Source: Silene noctiflora (Eukaryota > Streptophyta > Magnoliopsida > Caryophyllales > Caryophyllaceae). From it: a DNA stretch of 27,193 nucleotides. The stretch spans positions 58,828 to 86,020 of the forward strand of contig VHZZ01005287.1 in NCBI GenBank assembly GCA_009801015.1, in the 5' to 3' direction. Below, piece by piece: positions 1-10,767 of this stretch. Below the pieces are notes generated by a model. It was not told the origin of the DNA. It ran no database searches and worked only from the letters and a program-made list of their open reading frames with translations. Each line of letters begins with the position of its first letter. Position 1 is the first letter of the stretch. The position numbers were made by a program, and so were the translations under genes.

Positions 1-29
1 CAGAACACTGCCAAACTGACACAACGGGG

Positions 30-216
30 CACTCGGTCGAGTATCATGTACTCTACCGAGTGTCCCTACACTGAAAATACCGAGTATTACAATTGGTTTC
101 GGGTTATGACTTCCGCGTAACATTATATTACGCTGTCACTCACGCACTCGGTCGAGTACCAACATACTCGATCGAGTCAACCGCACTCGGTCGAGTGCCT
201 CACACTCGACCGAGTG
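30..216. repeat. Three tandem hairpins built on ACTCGGTCGAGT
   Basis: Hairpin 1 has arms 30-43 and 49-62 (one mismatch) with a 5-base loop. Hairpin 2 has arms 145-158 and 165-178 (two mismatches). Hairpin 3 has arms 184-197 and 203-216, a perfect 14-bp stem with loop CCTCA. All arms are versions of CACTCGGTCGAGTR. They lie in the retroelement leader, where RNA structure could affect packaging, priming or translation; that role is inference. Confidence 0.8.
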
Positions 217-424
217 TCCCCTACTAGCTCGAGTTAAAAGTCCAAAGCGCAATGTAACTCTAACGACGGTCCTTATCAAAGGCCTATCATGGTCAAAGGT
301 ACTTATGGTCCGTCAATGGGCCTCCCAATAGGGCAGGTATTATAGTGAAGGTTCTTTCGACCGGATAACTTTAGATCAAACGGTATCGCCTCAGTGAAGG
401 CCTCGAGACAATGCAAAGATGTTA

Positions 425-434
425 GGAGTCGCCA
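425..434 (-). other. Primer-binding site matching plant tRNA-Arg
   Basis: The minus strand reads TGGCGACTCC, complementary to the 3' end of plant tRNA-Arg (GGAGTCG plus CCA). It lies nine bases after a TACA that would end the LTR. The match is ten bases; the following bases (TAACAT) no longer fit. This site fixes the element's orientation as minus. Confidence 0.65.
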
Positions 435-1404
435 CCAAGAAATTGTAGAGTGCTTGGACACCGTTCGAGATCCACTTTATACCTTGGTCAAACAAATCAT
501 GAAGTAGTGCTTGACACAGATACTAAAGATAAGGACTCGTCCCCCATTTAGCATTCTATGTCTAGAATGACTCTCGTTGCCATGGATAAGGTCATTCACT
601 ATCCAAAGGTTTTGAGTAAGGGGTGAGGGTACGTATTGGGAAGCCCTTTAATCGGACACCCAATCCCGCCCGCTTTAGCAGCCTCTACTGATTGGTCGTG
701 GTTGATAGTGCAAAAGTTGATAAAACGGGTTAAATGCATGAATACGCATCCATTAATTTAACCTAACATGTGAAAGTTTACTAAGTCGGTTGTTTATCCA
801 AATATCAAGTAACTGATGTCGAGTTGATTTAAGTTGATTTGAATGAAAAAGCGGAAATTAAACATCCGTTTACCGAGTTAGGTTATGTTGCTTAACACGA
901 TCCATTTGTTCGAAAAAGTGTGTTTAAAGATGTTAAAATGCAAAATATAACTCGTCAATCTGATCTGTATAGATTCGGGTTAACCGTAATCGGGATTGTC
1001 CTAGACAAGTGCTGTAATGGACGAACCGGAACAGTGTCAGGCAGCCCGTGGGGCGCTAGCCTATAGGCGATGTAATGGGCTATGTCCAGGTTTGAAGTAT
1101 GAAAGACAGGGGATGCCTTGGGGCGCGAGCCATTGGGTGGCCTAAGGGGTGTCTCTTGGTGGTTTGAAAGGTTGTTAAAACTGTTAAAAAAAGGTTATTA
1201 AAAAACCGCTTTTGTTGAAAAGATCATTAAGACCGCTTTTGTGTTAATGTTTTGAATATGGTGGGCAAGACTTGGAATATCTACCATTATGTTAGTAACA
1301 TTCCGTGTCGGGTTTGGATTTGCAAGCTTGACATGAATAGTTTACAAATGAAAGTGTAAAAAGGTGTATGCTTAACCGCTTCGTCACCGTACTCGATTTA
1401 AGTC

Positions 1405-1760
1405 GACATGGCATATATGTTAGCCAAGGATGACGTATATTAAGGTCAAGACAAAGGTGCAATTAAAATGAAATAAAATGAAGGAAATTTTTTTTTGATA
1501 TGAACTAATTATGTTAAGTCCATTTCTTTGTAATTAGTCGATAATTATCTTCATACCCGGATTAAACCAACATGGTATGAAGAACCAAGGATGATTATGA
1601 ATATGACTAAAATACTTGCAAGTGTAAATAAGTGGAGAAAAAAATGGTAAATAAAAGAGATGGATAGTCAAATATCCATGAATTTGCAATTAACCAACAA
1701 TATCATCGAGTCACGGAATAAACCGTCATGGTATAAGTTAACCAAGGATGACTTTGATAA
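1405..1760. repeat. Degenerate tandem repeat of about 160 bp within the LTR
   Basis: Three segments share the pattern CATGGYATA..., then AACCAAGGATGA, with CATGG at 1407, 1571 and 1727. Spacings are 164 and 156. The copies are heavily diverged, so this is an old internal duplication of LTR sequence. Confidence 0.5.
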
Positions 1761-2355
1761 TGGTTAAAAAGATTTGCTACGAAAACGAATTGAAGGGGTG
1801 AAAAACCCTAAAAGAAAGGAAGAAAAAAAATAAGATAAAATATTTGAAGGACTGATGAACTCAAACACGTTTGAGTTCTGGCCTGGACAGCCTATTGAGG
1901 CGCGAGCTCCTAGGCGAGACAAGGGCCTTTTATCTCAGGTCAAAACTCAGTTTTGGCTCAAACGTTCCATGTTTTGAATCGCGTTATGCATGATTTATGT
2001 TTACAAAGTCATGAAAACAGTGAAAACATGAAGTTTAAAGAGTTTGTTACACCCTCATACTTACATGTTCGGTCGCTTGATGAAAATCGACAAGGTATTA
2101 AACTTGCGATTCGGAAAACCGTTTTGTAAGAAAAGAGTGTTGCTTTGCTTTAGTGTTGATTAGTGTTGAGTTGGTCGAATGGGTCGGTTGAATGCACGGC
2201 GACGGTACCAAACAAAATGTGTAAGGCTTGTGTTTTCGATCGGTAGGTCGAAAACACGTGTCGATTTGTTGACTTAAGAAGTCGAGGTCCAAAAATTTAA
2301 GGGAGAAAAGAAGGGGCGGACTCTCGCGTAGCTGTAAATGGGGGTGCAAGAGGGG

Positions 2356-2363
2356 TATTTATA
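2356..2363 (-). promoter_or_regulatory. TATA box of the LTR promoter
   Basis: The minus strand reads TATAAATA followed by CCCCTCTTGCACC, a usual TATA-plus-initiator spacing. It lies roughly 520 bases into the LTR from its U3 end, as expected for the U3/R boundary. Transcription would run leftward into the element. Confidence 0.6.
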
Positions 2364-3000
2364 GAAGAATGAGTGGTGTTGGTTGCTTGAGGTGGTTTTT
2401 AGGCGACGTGGCATATAAGTAGCCCAAAGGGGCGAGAGCTAGTCAGTGGGGGAAAGGGACGTCCTATCCTTTTCGCCAATTTTGATTTTGCTCTTTGTTC
2501 TATCCAAGGTTTTGTTAGGATGTGTTTTGTGGTTGATTGTGTTTGCTTAGCAGTGTAAGCTTGATTTTGGGTGATATTTAGGGTGGGTTTTTATGCGTGA
2601 CTCGGGTTCGATTTGTGTTGAGTTGGGATTTGAATTTTAAGTCGATTTTTGGGCCCGATGTCGGTTTAGACTCTAAGTAGTGTCATTTCGACGCCGTCGA
2701 CGTGCACAAAACATTCCATGTATTTCCAAAATATTTTACGGTTTTTTTCATTTCTGAAATCGTTTCTTGGGTTTTCCGACGCACTGTTATACAAATTGTC
2801 GATTAATCATAGCTATTTCTAAAACATGTTATAGCCCTATAATTATCGGGTTTTTGTTGGAATTCCGCAGATATCAGGTATGTACAGAAGATATTTTTGG
2901 TTGTTTAAACAACCATTTTGGCCAGTCAACCTAAGACTTTTGAGGAGACTTTATTTCTCATTTTAGTCTCTTATAAACTTCATTTGGCGTACAAAAATTT

Positions 3001-3072
3001 AACGTACGTGCTTGCCTTCTTACTTCTTTATTTCCGTTCAAAAAATTGCGTACGTGCTTTCCTTCTTACTTC
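3001..3072. repeat. Direct repeat CGTACGTGCTTKCCTTCTTA
   Basis: Two copies of a roughly 23-base motif, containing CGTACGTGCTT then CCTTCTTACTTC, lie at about 3003-3025 and 3049-3072 and differ at one or two positions. Confidence 0.7.
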
Positions 3073-3202
3073 TAACAAAGATTGATCTTTCTTCATCTTT
3101 TCTTGCTCTAATTCGATCGTTCCTAGTCTAGATCTAAGGGAAATTGTGTTATCCTTATTATTTAATTGTTATTTAATTGTTTTTATTAACATATAAACTT
3201 CG

Positions 3203-3289
3203 GACGATCCACACGAAGACGAGTACCTAATAACCTTTTTGTTTAGAAGGGTTTCATGACGATCCACACAAAGACGAGTACCTAATAAC
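3203..3289. repeat. 55-bp-period direct repeat
   Basis: The 32-base copies at 3203-3234 and 3258-3289 (beginning GACGATCCACAC, ending CCTAATAAC) differ by one base. The intervening sequence is not clearly related. No function is apparent. Confidence 0.75.
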
Positions 3290-4590
3290 TTCGGATAGCA
3301 ATTAGAGGTAACTCTTAACCGCATGACTCGACAATTCATTTGGTTATTATGAGTAGTTGCTTGTTTTTATCAATTTATGTTGTTTATATAGTTTTTGTGA
3401 TATAACTATATAATTCCGAAAATTGGTTTCATAGGTCTCGAATTTCTGATGTTTCATATTGTCAAAATATTTTTTTTTTATGATATTTAACTTTTTTTAT
3501 AGTTGATTTAATTAGATTTGTTAATATTGTTGTTTGTATTGCCGTAATAATATTTTTTAGGGCTCTAAAATACTAAGCATAGTATAATTTCGTTTTCATG
3601 ATTTTATTATAGTCCTATGATATATTTTAAGACTTTGGATCATAATTTTTTTGACCTTTTAATTTAATTAATAATTATTCTGATTTATACATTGTTTCGG
3701 CCGTTTTGGTGTTTATTAGGTATTAAATCAATTTTTATTTTTATAACTTAATAAACCTATGCTTATAGCTCTAATAATTCAATAAAGTATGACAAAAAAA
3801 TTTAAAAATTATTTTGGGTCGAATTCTATTTTTAGTAAGTCATAAACGGTTTTGGCTATTTTAAAGATAAAATTATAATAAATTATATTTATGGTTTATG
3901 GTTTCTAGGAAATTTATTTTTGACCCTTTTATGATATTTCAGAATATTAAAAATTTTCTTGGTAACTAAATTGGATCGAAAACTATTTTTAATTATTGAA
4001 ATGGTGTTTTGCGATTTTAACTATAAACTGGTTTTTAATTCAGTTAAACTAACAATGGAGATATATTTTTACGAAATTTTATATTTTGGTCAGAGGTGTT
4101 ATAAAAAAATACTCACGTAAAGTTTCATCAGTATCGGAGTTAAAATCGATTTTATATAAATAAAACACTGTTTGGATAAACCGGGTGCAATATGACTTTA
4201 AAGCTAAATTTTAAGGAAGGGTATTTTGGTCATTTTTCATATACTTCCAGAATGTGTAAAGGACCTATTTTAAAAGTAATAATTGACTAAAATTATTTTA
4301 TTAATTTTAATAATGAATTAGTAATTAAAATGGGTTTACCCAATTTGGAAATGAGTTAATAATTTAATTATTCTAACTATTTTTTTAACATCATTTATTA
4401 CTATCTTCATAAGATTTCTATTTTAAGAAGAGTCACTATTTTTTTTTTGGAAGTTGCCTTCTTGAAAGGTTTCCTTTTAAAGGATTTGAATAATGAACAC
4501 TTTTAAAGTCGTTTTGAATACTTATGGAACAGTTAGGTGTGAGGTTTAGAATAATAACTTAGGATATGCGTAGTTGTGCTTTCAGCTATA

Positions 4591-4770
4591 CAACTGGTGT
4601 TATCCTGGAGTGATGTATCAGTGTAATAAGTTGTTGTCATTAACTATAGAATTGGTGTTATGCTGGAGTGATGCATCTGTATTCGAGCTAGGTGTGAAGT
4701 CATTGCAAGAGTTGTGTACATATCTTAGATTTGGGCCTCGTACCGGTGTTATCCTGGAGTGATGCACAGC
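4591..4770. repeat. Three copies of GGTGTTATCCTGGAGTGATG
   Basis: The 20-base motif occurs at 4596-4615, 4654-4673 (one mismatch) and 4745-4764. Each copy is preceded by AACT, AATT or TACC. The last is followed by CACAGCGAGGTAAGT, which resembles an exon end with a splice donor. A short open frame across the repeats (4574-4762) has no recognisable domain. Confidence 0.75.
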
Positions 4771-5730
4771 GAGGTAAGTCACTGCCCTATTATAGTTGAG
4801 TGGTATTATGGTACTTTAACATAGTCCCGAGTGAAAATCTATACTAAGACACTAAGCTGCAGAAGTATATTAATATTGGTATCCCATACTTTAAGGTTTT
4901 TGAAGTTTGATTTGAATTTTCAATTGTTCAATGCTTATTTATGTTTCAAACATATTATGATTTATTGAAGTTTCATATTTCAAGTATTTGTTGTTTTAGC
5001 ATTTACTTGTTTTGACTTGATGAAATGTGGTTGGGAGAACGTCTGAGTTACTTCCCACTGATTGTGGTTATTATGTATATATAACATGACAGATATTGAT
5101 TTTGATGGGTATGAAGAGTGACCTACCGAGTGGTAAATCCTACTCTGTATTTGTTTTATTTTAGCTATGTTGGATTTGTTAAACACTTTTGAGGTTTTAA
5201 TTTTTTTAGCCCTTTTTAGCAAAAGTAGCATTTGTATTGACTTACCGTTTTGGGAATGTACCCATGGATTATATTTAATTTAATCCGAGTTTGATTCATT
5301 TAGTTTATCGTTGTGATATTTAATCCCAATTCGACAATGTTTCCGCCATTGTCTTGCACTAGATTTATAGGGGATTACAACGGCACACCGGAGAGAAATG
5401 ACACATATAGATTTTTAGTATTTGATGTTATTTGAAATATTTAGTGTTTTTATTTAATTTTTAAAAATGATTTGTTCTCTTCGAATTTATTACACGTTTT
5501 TACCAACAAATTTCTTATATATTAACACTTGGTCCACTTTTAAGGTATTCCAGACCCTTAAGTTTTACTTCGTTTTTCAAAATCATTTTAATCTTTATTC
5601 TCGATTTAAATTCTATGTTTTTATAAAAGAAATCCGAACTTCGATTATAAAACCTATAATTTTACCTTGTTGCATTATGTTTTACCCCCTTGTGTTTTTT
5701 ACTTTTCCTTTTCTATAATTTCGCATTTTG
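4771..5730. other. Intergenic sequence, no gene seen
   Basis: Short open frames here are low-complexity, hydrophobic or Phe/Tyr-rich by base composition and show no domain. I see no RNA gene and no transposon ends. Confidence 0.55.
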
Positions 5731-5734
5731 AAGT

Positions 5735-5922
<188 letters not shown>

Positions 5923-6542
5923 CAGTTTTTATCAAAATAGTAGAGAAGAAAAAGTACCTTACTTTGCTGTGGATTACGTCAATTTATTAATAAGACAAAC
6001 TTTGAAAGTTACGGGTTTTGATTATCATATCTTGTAATGGTGAGGGGATTGAATATGAGTGAGTCATTGTGGAGAATGGAGAGATAAGTTTGAAAGTTAT
6101 TGGGTTTTGATTTTTTTTAAGAGGAAACGAAAGTGATCAGGGGAGATAAGCGTACATTCCAACCAACAAAAAAAAAAAGAAGATCAGTGTATATTGAGGG
6201 TAAGAACCATGCGCCATATTTTGTGGTGTATATGTTGGATATATCAAGTTTTTTTACCTATTTGTCGCTTGAGAAGTTTTTTTTACCATTCTGCCGTTAA
6301 GCATCTAATTTTTTTACCTATTTGGTTGTTTGGCCAAGATGAATGGTTTGTGTGGTAATTGATAAACGTTTGTAGTTGATCTTTCATTGACAAACATTAC
6401 TCTTTTATAAACTTTTTGCCATTACTTTTCGATACCTTACCCTTCCCCCAAAAACAAAATGAACAAAACTCTCTCTAATTCTCTTCCTCACAAAATTAAT
6501 CCAGATCAGTTAAATTACTCAATTATGAACACTAGTCTTCGC
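5923..6542. other. Intergenic sequence, no gene seen
   Basis: It contains scattered copies of TTTTTTTACCTATTTG near 6250-6325 but no coding frame or RNA gene that I can support. Confidence 0.5.
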
Positions 6543-6913
6543 GGGTGTTTGGTAAACAGTAGATTGATGAAATTTCAGCATATTCAAGACCTTTAGCATG
6601 TTTGACTCAAACTACTAAATTACGTGTTTAGTAAATAGCATATTGAAACAGTAGATTGAGCTTCAATCTACTGTTTTCCAAGATGTTGCTCCCTCAGCAT
6701 ATTCCCTTTAGTAGATTGTAAAAGATGAATTTATGTCTATAATTTACACGTGTATACAACAATCTATTAACCTACACCCACTAATTACCAAACACTCCTA
6801 CTAAATCTGCTAATTTTAATATACTAGTCAAACATGTCAATCAAATATGTCATTTGTAATTTGTTTGACCAATCTGCTTCGGCTAATTATAATATGCTGA
6901 ATACCAAACAGGG
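6543..6913. mobile_element. Foldback MITE with GGGTGTTTGGT ends
   Basis: The ends are GGGTGTTTGGT and ACCAAACAGGG, an inverted repeat of 11 bp with one mismatch. TCTTC occurs just outside both ends and may be part of a target duplication. The middle holds an inverted repeat (arms ACAGTAGATTGA and TCAATCTACTGT, about 6648-6675). It carries no coding sequence. The ends would suit the hAT or PIF/Harbinger superfamilies; I cannot decide. Confidence 0.65.
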
Positions 6914-7730
6914 TCTTCTTGTCGATCAAGTAATAATTCTAATTTATTAACTTTATTAACTATGTCATATCAAATTAGAGAGATTAAATTAATTTAGAAT
7001 AATGAAATTATGGTTTGAAGAATTTTCCTGTGAAACAATATTTCCAACCAAAAGAAAACCAAACGTGAATCTGAGTGGTTGTTTGTCATTGAAGATCAAT
7101 GAAAATCAACCAAATTAGTTTATTAGTACCACAGGTCTAATCTAGATATGGAATTTCCTTTTGCAAATATTAGAGAACCTTTCAAAAAGTAAACATGCCT
7201 ACAATTAGAAAAAACAAAGGTGATTTTATATTACAGTCGGTCGACAATCCCTTAGAAATGCAGGCAGTGGCATTTCCAACGGGGGTTCATGAGGTTCAAT
7301 TGTACCCTCATTGGAAAATATATGTAGAAATTATGTTTATATGAATTAAAACCAACTTGGTTTGGTGATAAAAAGCAAGTAGTCTCTTCCAGAGGTTAGA
7401 GGTTCGGTCCCCACAATTTGCATTTTTTACTTATTTCTCTTTTAAGTGTTCTTTTTCATATTTTTGTAACTTTTTCGTCAACATTTTTAGAAAATTAAAC
7501 TTGAAAAACAAAAAATTATTATTGAGAAATGAGGCCAAACATGCTTTTAGTTTTCTCGTTTATTTTTCCTTTCCACTCTTGTATGAAATTTGGGATTCAT
7601 TTGATATTTGACCATATAAATTACTCTATTCACTTCATTTTATTATCCTCTCCCTATAAATGTATAAAACTATCGTCTTCCTTTTTAATTTGGGAAGTTT
7701 CATAACAGGCTTCTAATTGTGTTACCCTAC
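6914..7730. other. Intergenic sequence with a possible SINE head
   Basis: Around 7366-7420 the motif GGTTCGGTCCCC resembles a polymerase III B box, preceded by a weak A-box-like ACTTGGTTTGGTGA. This may be a decayed tRNA-derived SINE. Nothing else in the stretch looks functional. Confidence 0.3.
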
Positions 7731-7733
7731 CAC

Positions 7734-7893
7734 TATATAAGCAAAGCTAACCCTGTCATAAGATTTATTTCACATAGTCTCATAAGCTCACATAGAATAG
7801 ATAGAGAGAGAGGGGGGGAGGGGGGGAGAAGGGGGGAGGGAGAATTAAAAGGGAGATAAGCAAGGGTTTCACATCTCAATTATTTGACTCAAG
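7734..7893 (+). promoter_or_regulatory. TATA box, G-rich leader and splice donor (orphan first exon)
   Basis: TATATAA lies at 7734-7740. About 35-60 bases later comes a leader with a purine tract, then CTCAAG|GTAAGA with a consensus splice donor at 7894. This looks like a polymerase II promoter and first noncoding exon. No coding exon is recognisable downstream before the solo LTR at 9177, so it could belong to a decayed gene, a noncoding transcript or an unrecognised retroelement. Confidence 0.4.
7812..7840 (+). other. G-quadruplex-forming tract
   Basis: The runs G7-A-G7-AGAA-G6-A-G3 give four G runs with very short loops on the plus strand, within the putative leader. The sequence fits the usual G3+N1-7 quadruplex pattern several times over. 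Confidence 0.8.
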
Positions 7894-7899
7894 GTAAGA

Positions 7900-8600
7900 T
7901 ATTCATAAAACTATCTCATAACTAATTTGTCTTTCAATTGCTTATTATAATTAAAACGTTGACCACCGTGACCCTAGCCCTTGACTGTGACCTAGCCGTG
8001 AACCATTGTGACTCAACCACATCTGCCTTGACCGTCGTTGACCACTAGGGATAGGGTTTTGTCGTGGTTGTTGTACCGTGTATAAACATGTTAATTGGAC
8101 CGTATTTATGGGGATTCGTGACCTGGGTGGGGGATGGGCTGGAGTCGACCACCGTGGTGGTGTTGGGGTGGCTAAAGGTGGCGCCTTGGGTGGTTGTCTC
8201 ACCGGTTTTCGTACGGGGGTTGTCGGGTTGTTGGTTATTGTTGGATTCGTGTTGAGTGGACCACCGTGGCTTGACTTGGACCGACTTGGGAAGGTGGTGC
8301 TATTGGTGAAGCTACCGTGGGTCAGGGGAGACCACGTTGATGGCTACTGGTGATTGTCGTGGGCTGGGTAGTGTTGTTGAGAGGTGTCGAGGGTTGTGTT
8401 GTTGGGGGTGTTAGGGCGTGAGTTTTGAGGGGTGTTTGGTGATGTGGTCGGTGATGGCGATGGTGGCTGTTGACAAAGATGTTGGGTGGTTAGGTTGGTG
8501 GTGTGAGGGTAGTGTTTGTCGCGTGGGTGGTCGTGGTTAAGGGAGGTTTTAAGTGGTGGTTGGACGCGGTTTAAGCCATGTATAATGGTTGAGTTTAGTT
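7900..8600. other. G/T-rich low-complexity stretch without credible gene
   Basis: The plus strand is dominated by GGTGGT/GTTG motifs, with repeated GACCACCGTG near 7960, 8148 and 8259. Open frames here (for example 8078-8353) are Gly/Val-rich by composition and have no domain. The style resembles the C-rich repeat at 19800-20110 on the other strand, but I could not align them. Confidence 0.45.
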
Positions 8601-9176
8601 TGTTTTTTAGACGGGATTTAGTTATATTAATTTATGTATTATTTCGTAATTAGTTTAATTATTTAGTAATTAGAATAATTATTAATTGTGTAATTATTAT
8701 TTAATTGTTAAGTGACGGTTTTATTGAAGAATATTACTAGTTGATTTGTGTGGCTGCTTTATTTGGATTAATTCTTATTCAGGTAGGATAACTACTCAAC
8801 TGTCTGTTTTATTGTGATTATATCATTCATATAGCACGTGTGATTGATTGGATCTAAGCCTTCGGGTGAATTATTATCATGGATTGTATCTTGTGGATTA
8901 ATACTATTGTTGCATTACATTCATTAGCATAGCATTTTCATTGGTTATTGTGATTTAAGGCTTAGGCTAGTTCTGCAAACTTGTCTCTAGTGTTCTCAAG
9001 TTTATCCTGGTTTGCTCAACTTCGAGTTGAGGGTTTTCCCAGACCAGGGATGAACGGGTGTTTCGGTGATGAGCTCAGCTGAGATTGGCATTTGCATTGC
9101 ATATCATGCATATTCATATTATATTCATTATTATGGTTGATGTTGGTTATTCTACTCGACCTTTTGGTTGACGTGT
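8601..9176. other. Intergenic sequence, no gene seen
   Basis: The stretch is AT-rich up to 8760, then mixed. ATTCAG followed by GTAGGA at about 8780 resembles a splice junction, but no coding frame connects to it. The solo LTR interrupts this sequence at 9177. Confidence 0.45.
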
Positions 9177-10115
9177 TGATAGGTCTATTTTATATATAGT
9201 TTAACCCTCTATTTTAGCTCAGTTTTATTTGATTATTTCACTTTTATAAGTGTATTTGTGAGCTAATTACGTGTTCTAGTGGTTTTGCTCGTATTCGTTG
9301 CATTTTGTAGGAAATGAAGCATTCGGTAGCTTTTTCCCGTCAAATTAGCAATCATCTGAGTTCACAAAGCTAATAAGAGCAAGTCTTGACCATGCAAAGG
9401 CATTTCGGGAAGTATAGGGGCATTTCAGGAAGAAATTGGAAATCCCGAGCATGAAGAAACCAATTTGGGTTGGTGTGCAACTAATAAAATAAAGTCCAAG
9501 TAAAAGCCCAAGTCATGCATGAGTTTAGTTTTCATTATGCAAGAATAATTCATTTTGTCTAGGGATTAGGGGAGTCATGCATGAGTGACATTTGTAATTG
9601 TTGAAATAGGATGATTTAACATCGATTCTTTGTTTCTATAACATACTTGCATTGTTTTGTTAATCTTTGGTAATTGATCACTATCTTAGATTAAATTTGT
9701 TAATTCACTTTTATAAGTCGAGAGGCACGAAAATGAATTAGATTAAGCATGTTTTAGTAGATCGACCTAGCCATAGCGAGAACTCGTTAGGACTCGTTCT
9801 ATGGTTGACAATAATGCCGAGAGGGGTTGTCTTTAAGCCTAAAAAATTAAAGATATTATCTAATCCAAGTTTGACAAAAGCATTTACATATTTGCATGTG
9901 TAACTCAACTCCCTAGACTCCTTTATCATTATTGTTTACATCATTTTATTTACAAGTTCTTACCAATCAAACCAATCGAACTGACCTAGATAGAATTCTC
10001 TCCATGACAACTTATTTAGCAACTCCCGTCTCCTTGTGTTCGACCCCGACTACACTAGCTTAGGTTAGACCCGTTGGGTAATTATCTTTGATTTGGGTAC
10101 GCGACAACCCTATCA
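9177..10115. mobile_element. Solo LTR with 5-bp target-site duplication
   Basis: The 939-bp unit begins TGATAGG and ends CCTATCA, a 7-bp perfect terminal inverted repeat with TG..CA ends. CGTGT flanks it on both sides (9172-9176 and 10116-10120), the 5-bp duplication expected of LTR retrotransposon integration. No internal domain follows, so the element was reduced to a single LTR by recombination. The perfect duplication suggests a fairly recent insertion. It resembles Ty3/gypsy LTRs of the Athila kind, but the family is uncertain. Confidence 0.88.
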
Positions 10116-10387
10116 CGTGTGTTTGTTGTGTCAAAATAAAATGATGCCTGCTTTAATTGATGGCGTCCTGTAATGAACCATTTAATATTTCCGGTTAAAT
10201 GGGGAGCAGATTGATATAGCAGATATATGAGTTAGCTAAGGGAGCTTGGGATACGAGCAATGTAACACCTCGACCCAAACCCCGGGTCAGGAGCGGTTAC
10301 TTACGTTAACTTGTCAGGAGGTGTACATAGCTCACAGATCAACACGGGTCTTTTTCAGCGCATTTTGTCCTCACTCATTCGCATCCT

Positions 10388-10463
10388 GGGAACCTTCCCA
10401 GGAGGTCACCTATCCCAAGACTACTCTCAGCCAAGCATGCTTAACCGTGGAGTTCTTTCGCAT
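10388..10463 (-). rRNA. 5S rRNA-like segment (partial, not a functional gene)
   Basis: The plus strand reads TTCCCAGGAGGTCACC, then TACTCTCAGCCAAGCATGCT and TTAACCGTGGAGTTC. This is the complement of the 3' two-thirds of plant 5S rRNA, including box A (AAGCATGCTTGGCTGAGAG) and box C (GGTGACCTCCTGGGAAG). The 5' third of 5S is missing or unrecognisable and several positions are substituted. The internal polymerase III promoter therefore points leftward. Confidence 0.7.
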
Positions 10464-10767
10464 GGATAACCAGAAAAGAAAATGCACTTTGTTGATATGA
10501 GTAGTACTTTCAATCCCTTTAAACACTAGTCAGATTTTAAGCCTATCAATGAACCTTTTCAAGGAGGTACCTCACCCGAAAAATGTTTTCGGTTCAGTGG
10601 TGTATTACAAGCAAGGCGTAGAAGACTTGGTCGTAGCTTGTCTAGATCACTTAGTTTCGACTCTATATTTATTTATGCTAATACTTTATTTATTTCCGCT
10701 GCGTAGTGAACTTGTAATGTTTTATCAGTTAAGCTCTTGGCTATGTAATAAACCATTATTGGTAGTA

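Larger units (their letters stand above)
1..443 (-). mobile_element. Leader of a Tat/Ogre-like Ty3/gypsy element
   Basis: Read on the minus strand, this stretch follows the end of the LTR (about 444) and begins with a primer-binding site. The next sequence has no long open frame and contains three hairpins, so it looks like the untranslated leader between the LTR and gag. The coding part of the element, if present, would lie to the left of the window. Tat/Ogre elements are known for long LTRs and leaders and for priming with tRNA-Arg. The family assignment rests on the primer site and LTR layout, not on any protein. Confidence 0.6.
444..2886 (-). mobile_element. Long LTR (5' LTR, minus orientation) of a Tat/Ogre-like element
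   Basis: On the plus strand the block starts TGTAGAG and the best end is GTATGTACA at 2886, giving TG..CA ends with a TGTA/TACA match; ends at 2869 or 2876 are also possible. A TATA box on the minus strand and the tRNA-Arg primer site just beyond the other end agree with one orientation. The length of about 2.4 kb suits Tat-lineage LTRs. No coding frame is convincing inside it. Only one LTR is in the window, so the target duplication cannot be tested; GAAGA follows the proposed end. Confidence 0.6.
2887..4560. other. AT-rich intergenic sequence, no gene seen
   Basis: No coding frame, RNA gene or complete transposon is recognisable. The first 400 bases hold two pairs of short direct repeats listed separately. 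The rest is AT-rich with runs of T and A and many stops in all frames. Confidence 0.6.

Noticed and set aside
2098..2349. 83-residue minus-strand open frame
   Set aside because: It lies just downstream of the LTR TATA box, needs a non-ATG start, and has no domain; it is LTR R/U5 sequence.
7366..7420. Possible tRNA gene
   Set aside because: Only a B-box-like motif is present; no cloverleaf can be drawn, so at most a decayed SINE.
8064..8353. Overlapping Gly/Val-rich frames
   Set aside because: Composition follows the G/T-rich low-complexity DNA; no domain, and similar frames occur on the opposite strand.
10246..10500. 84-residue frame
   Set aside because: It crosses the LTR boundary and the antisense 5S-like sequence, so it is not a protein gene.
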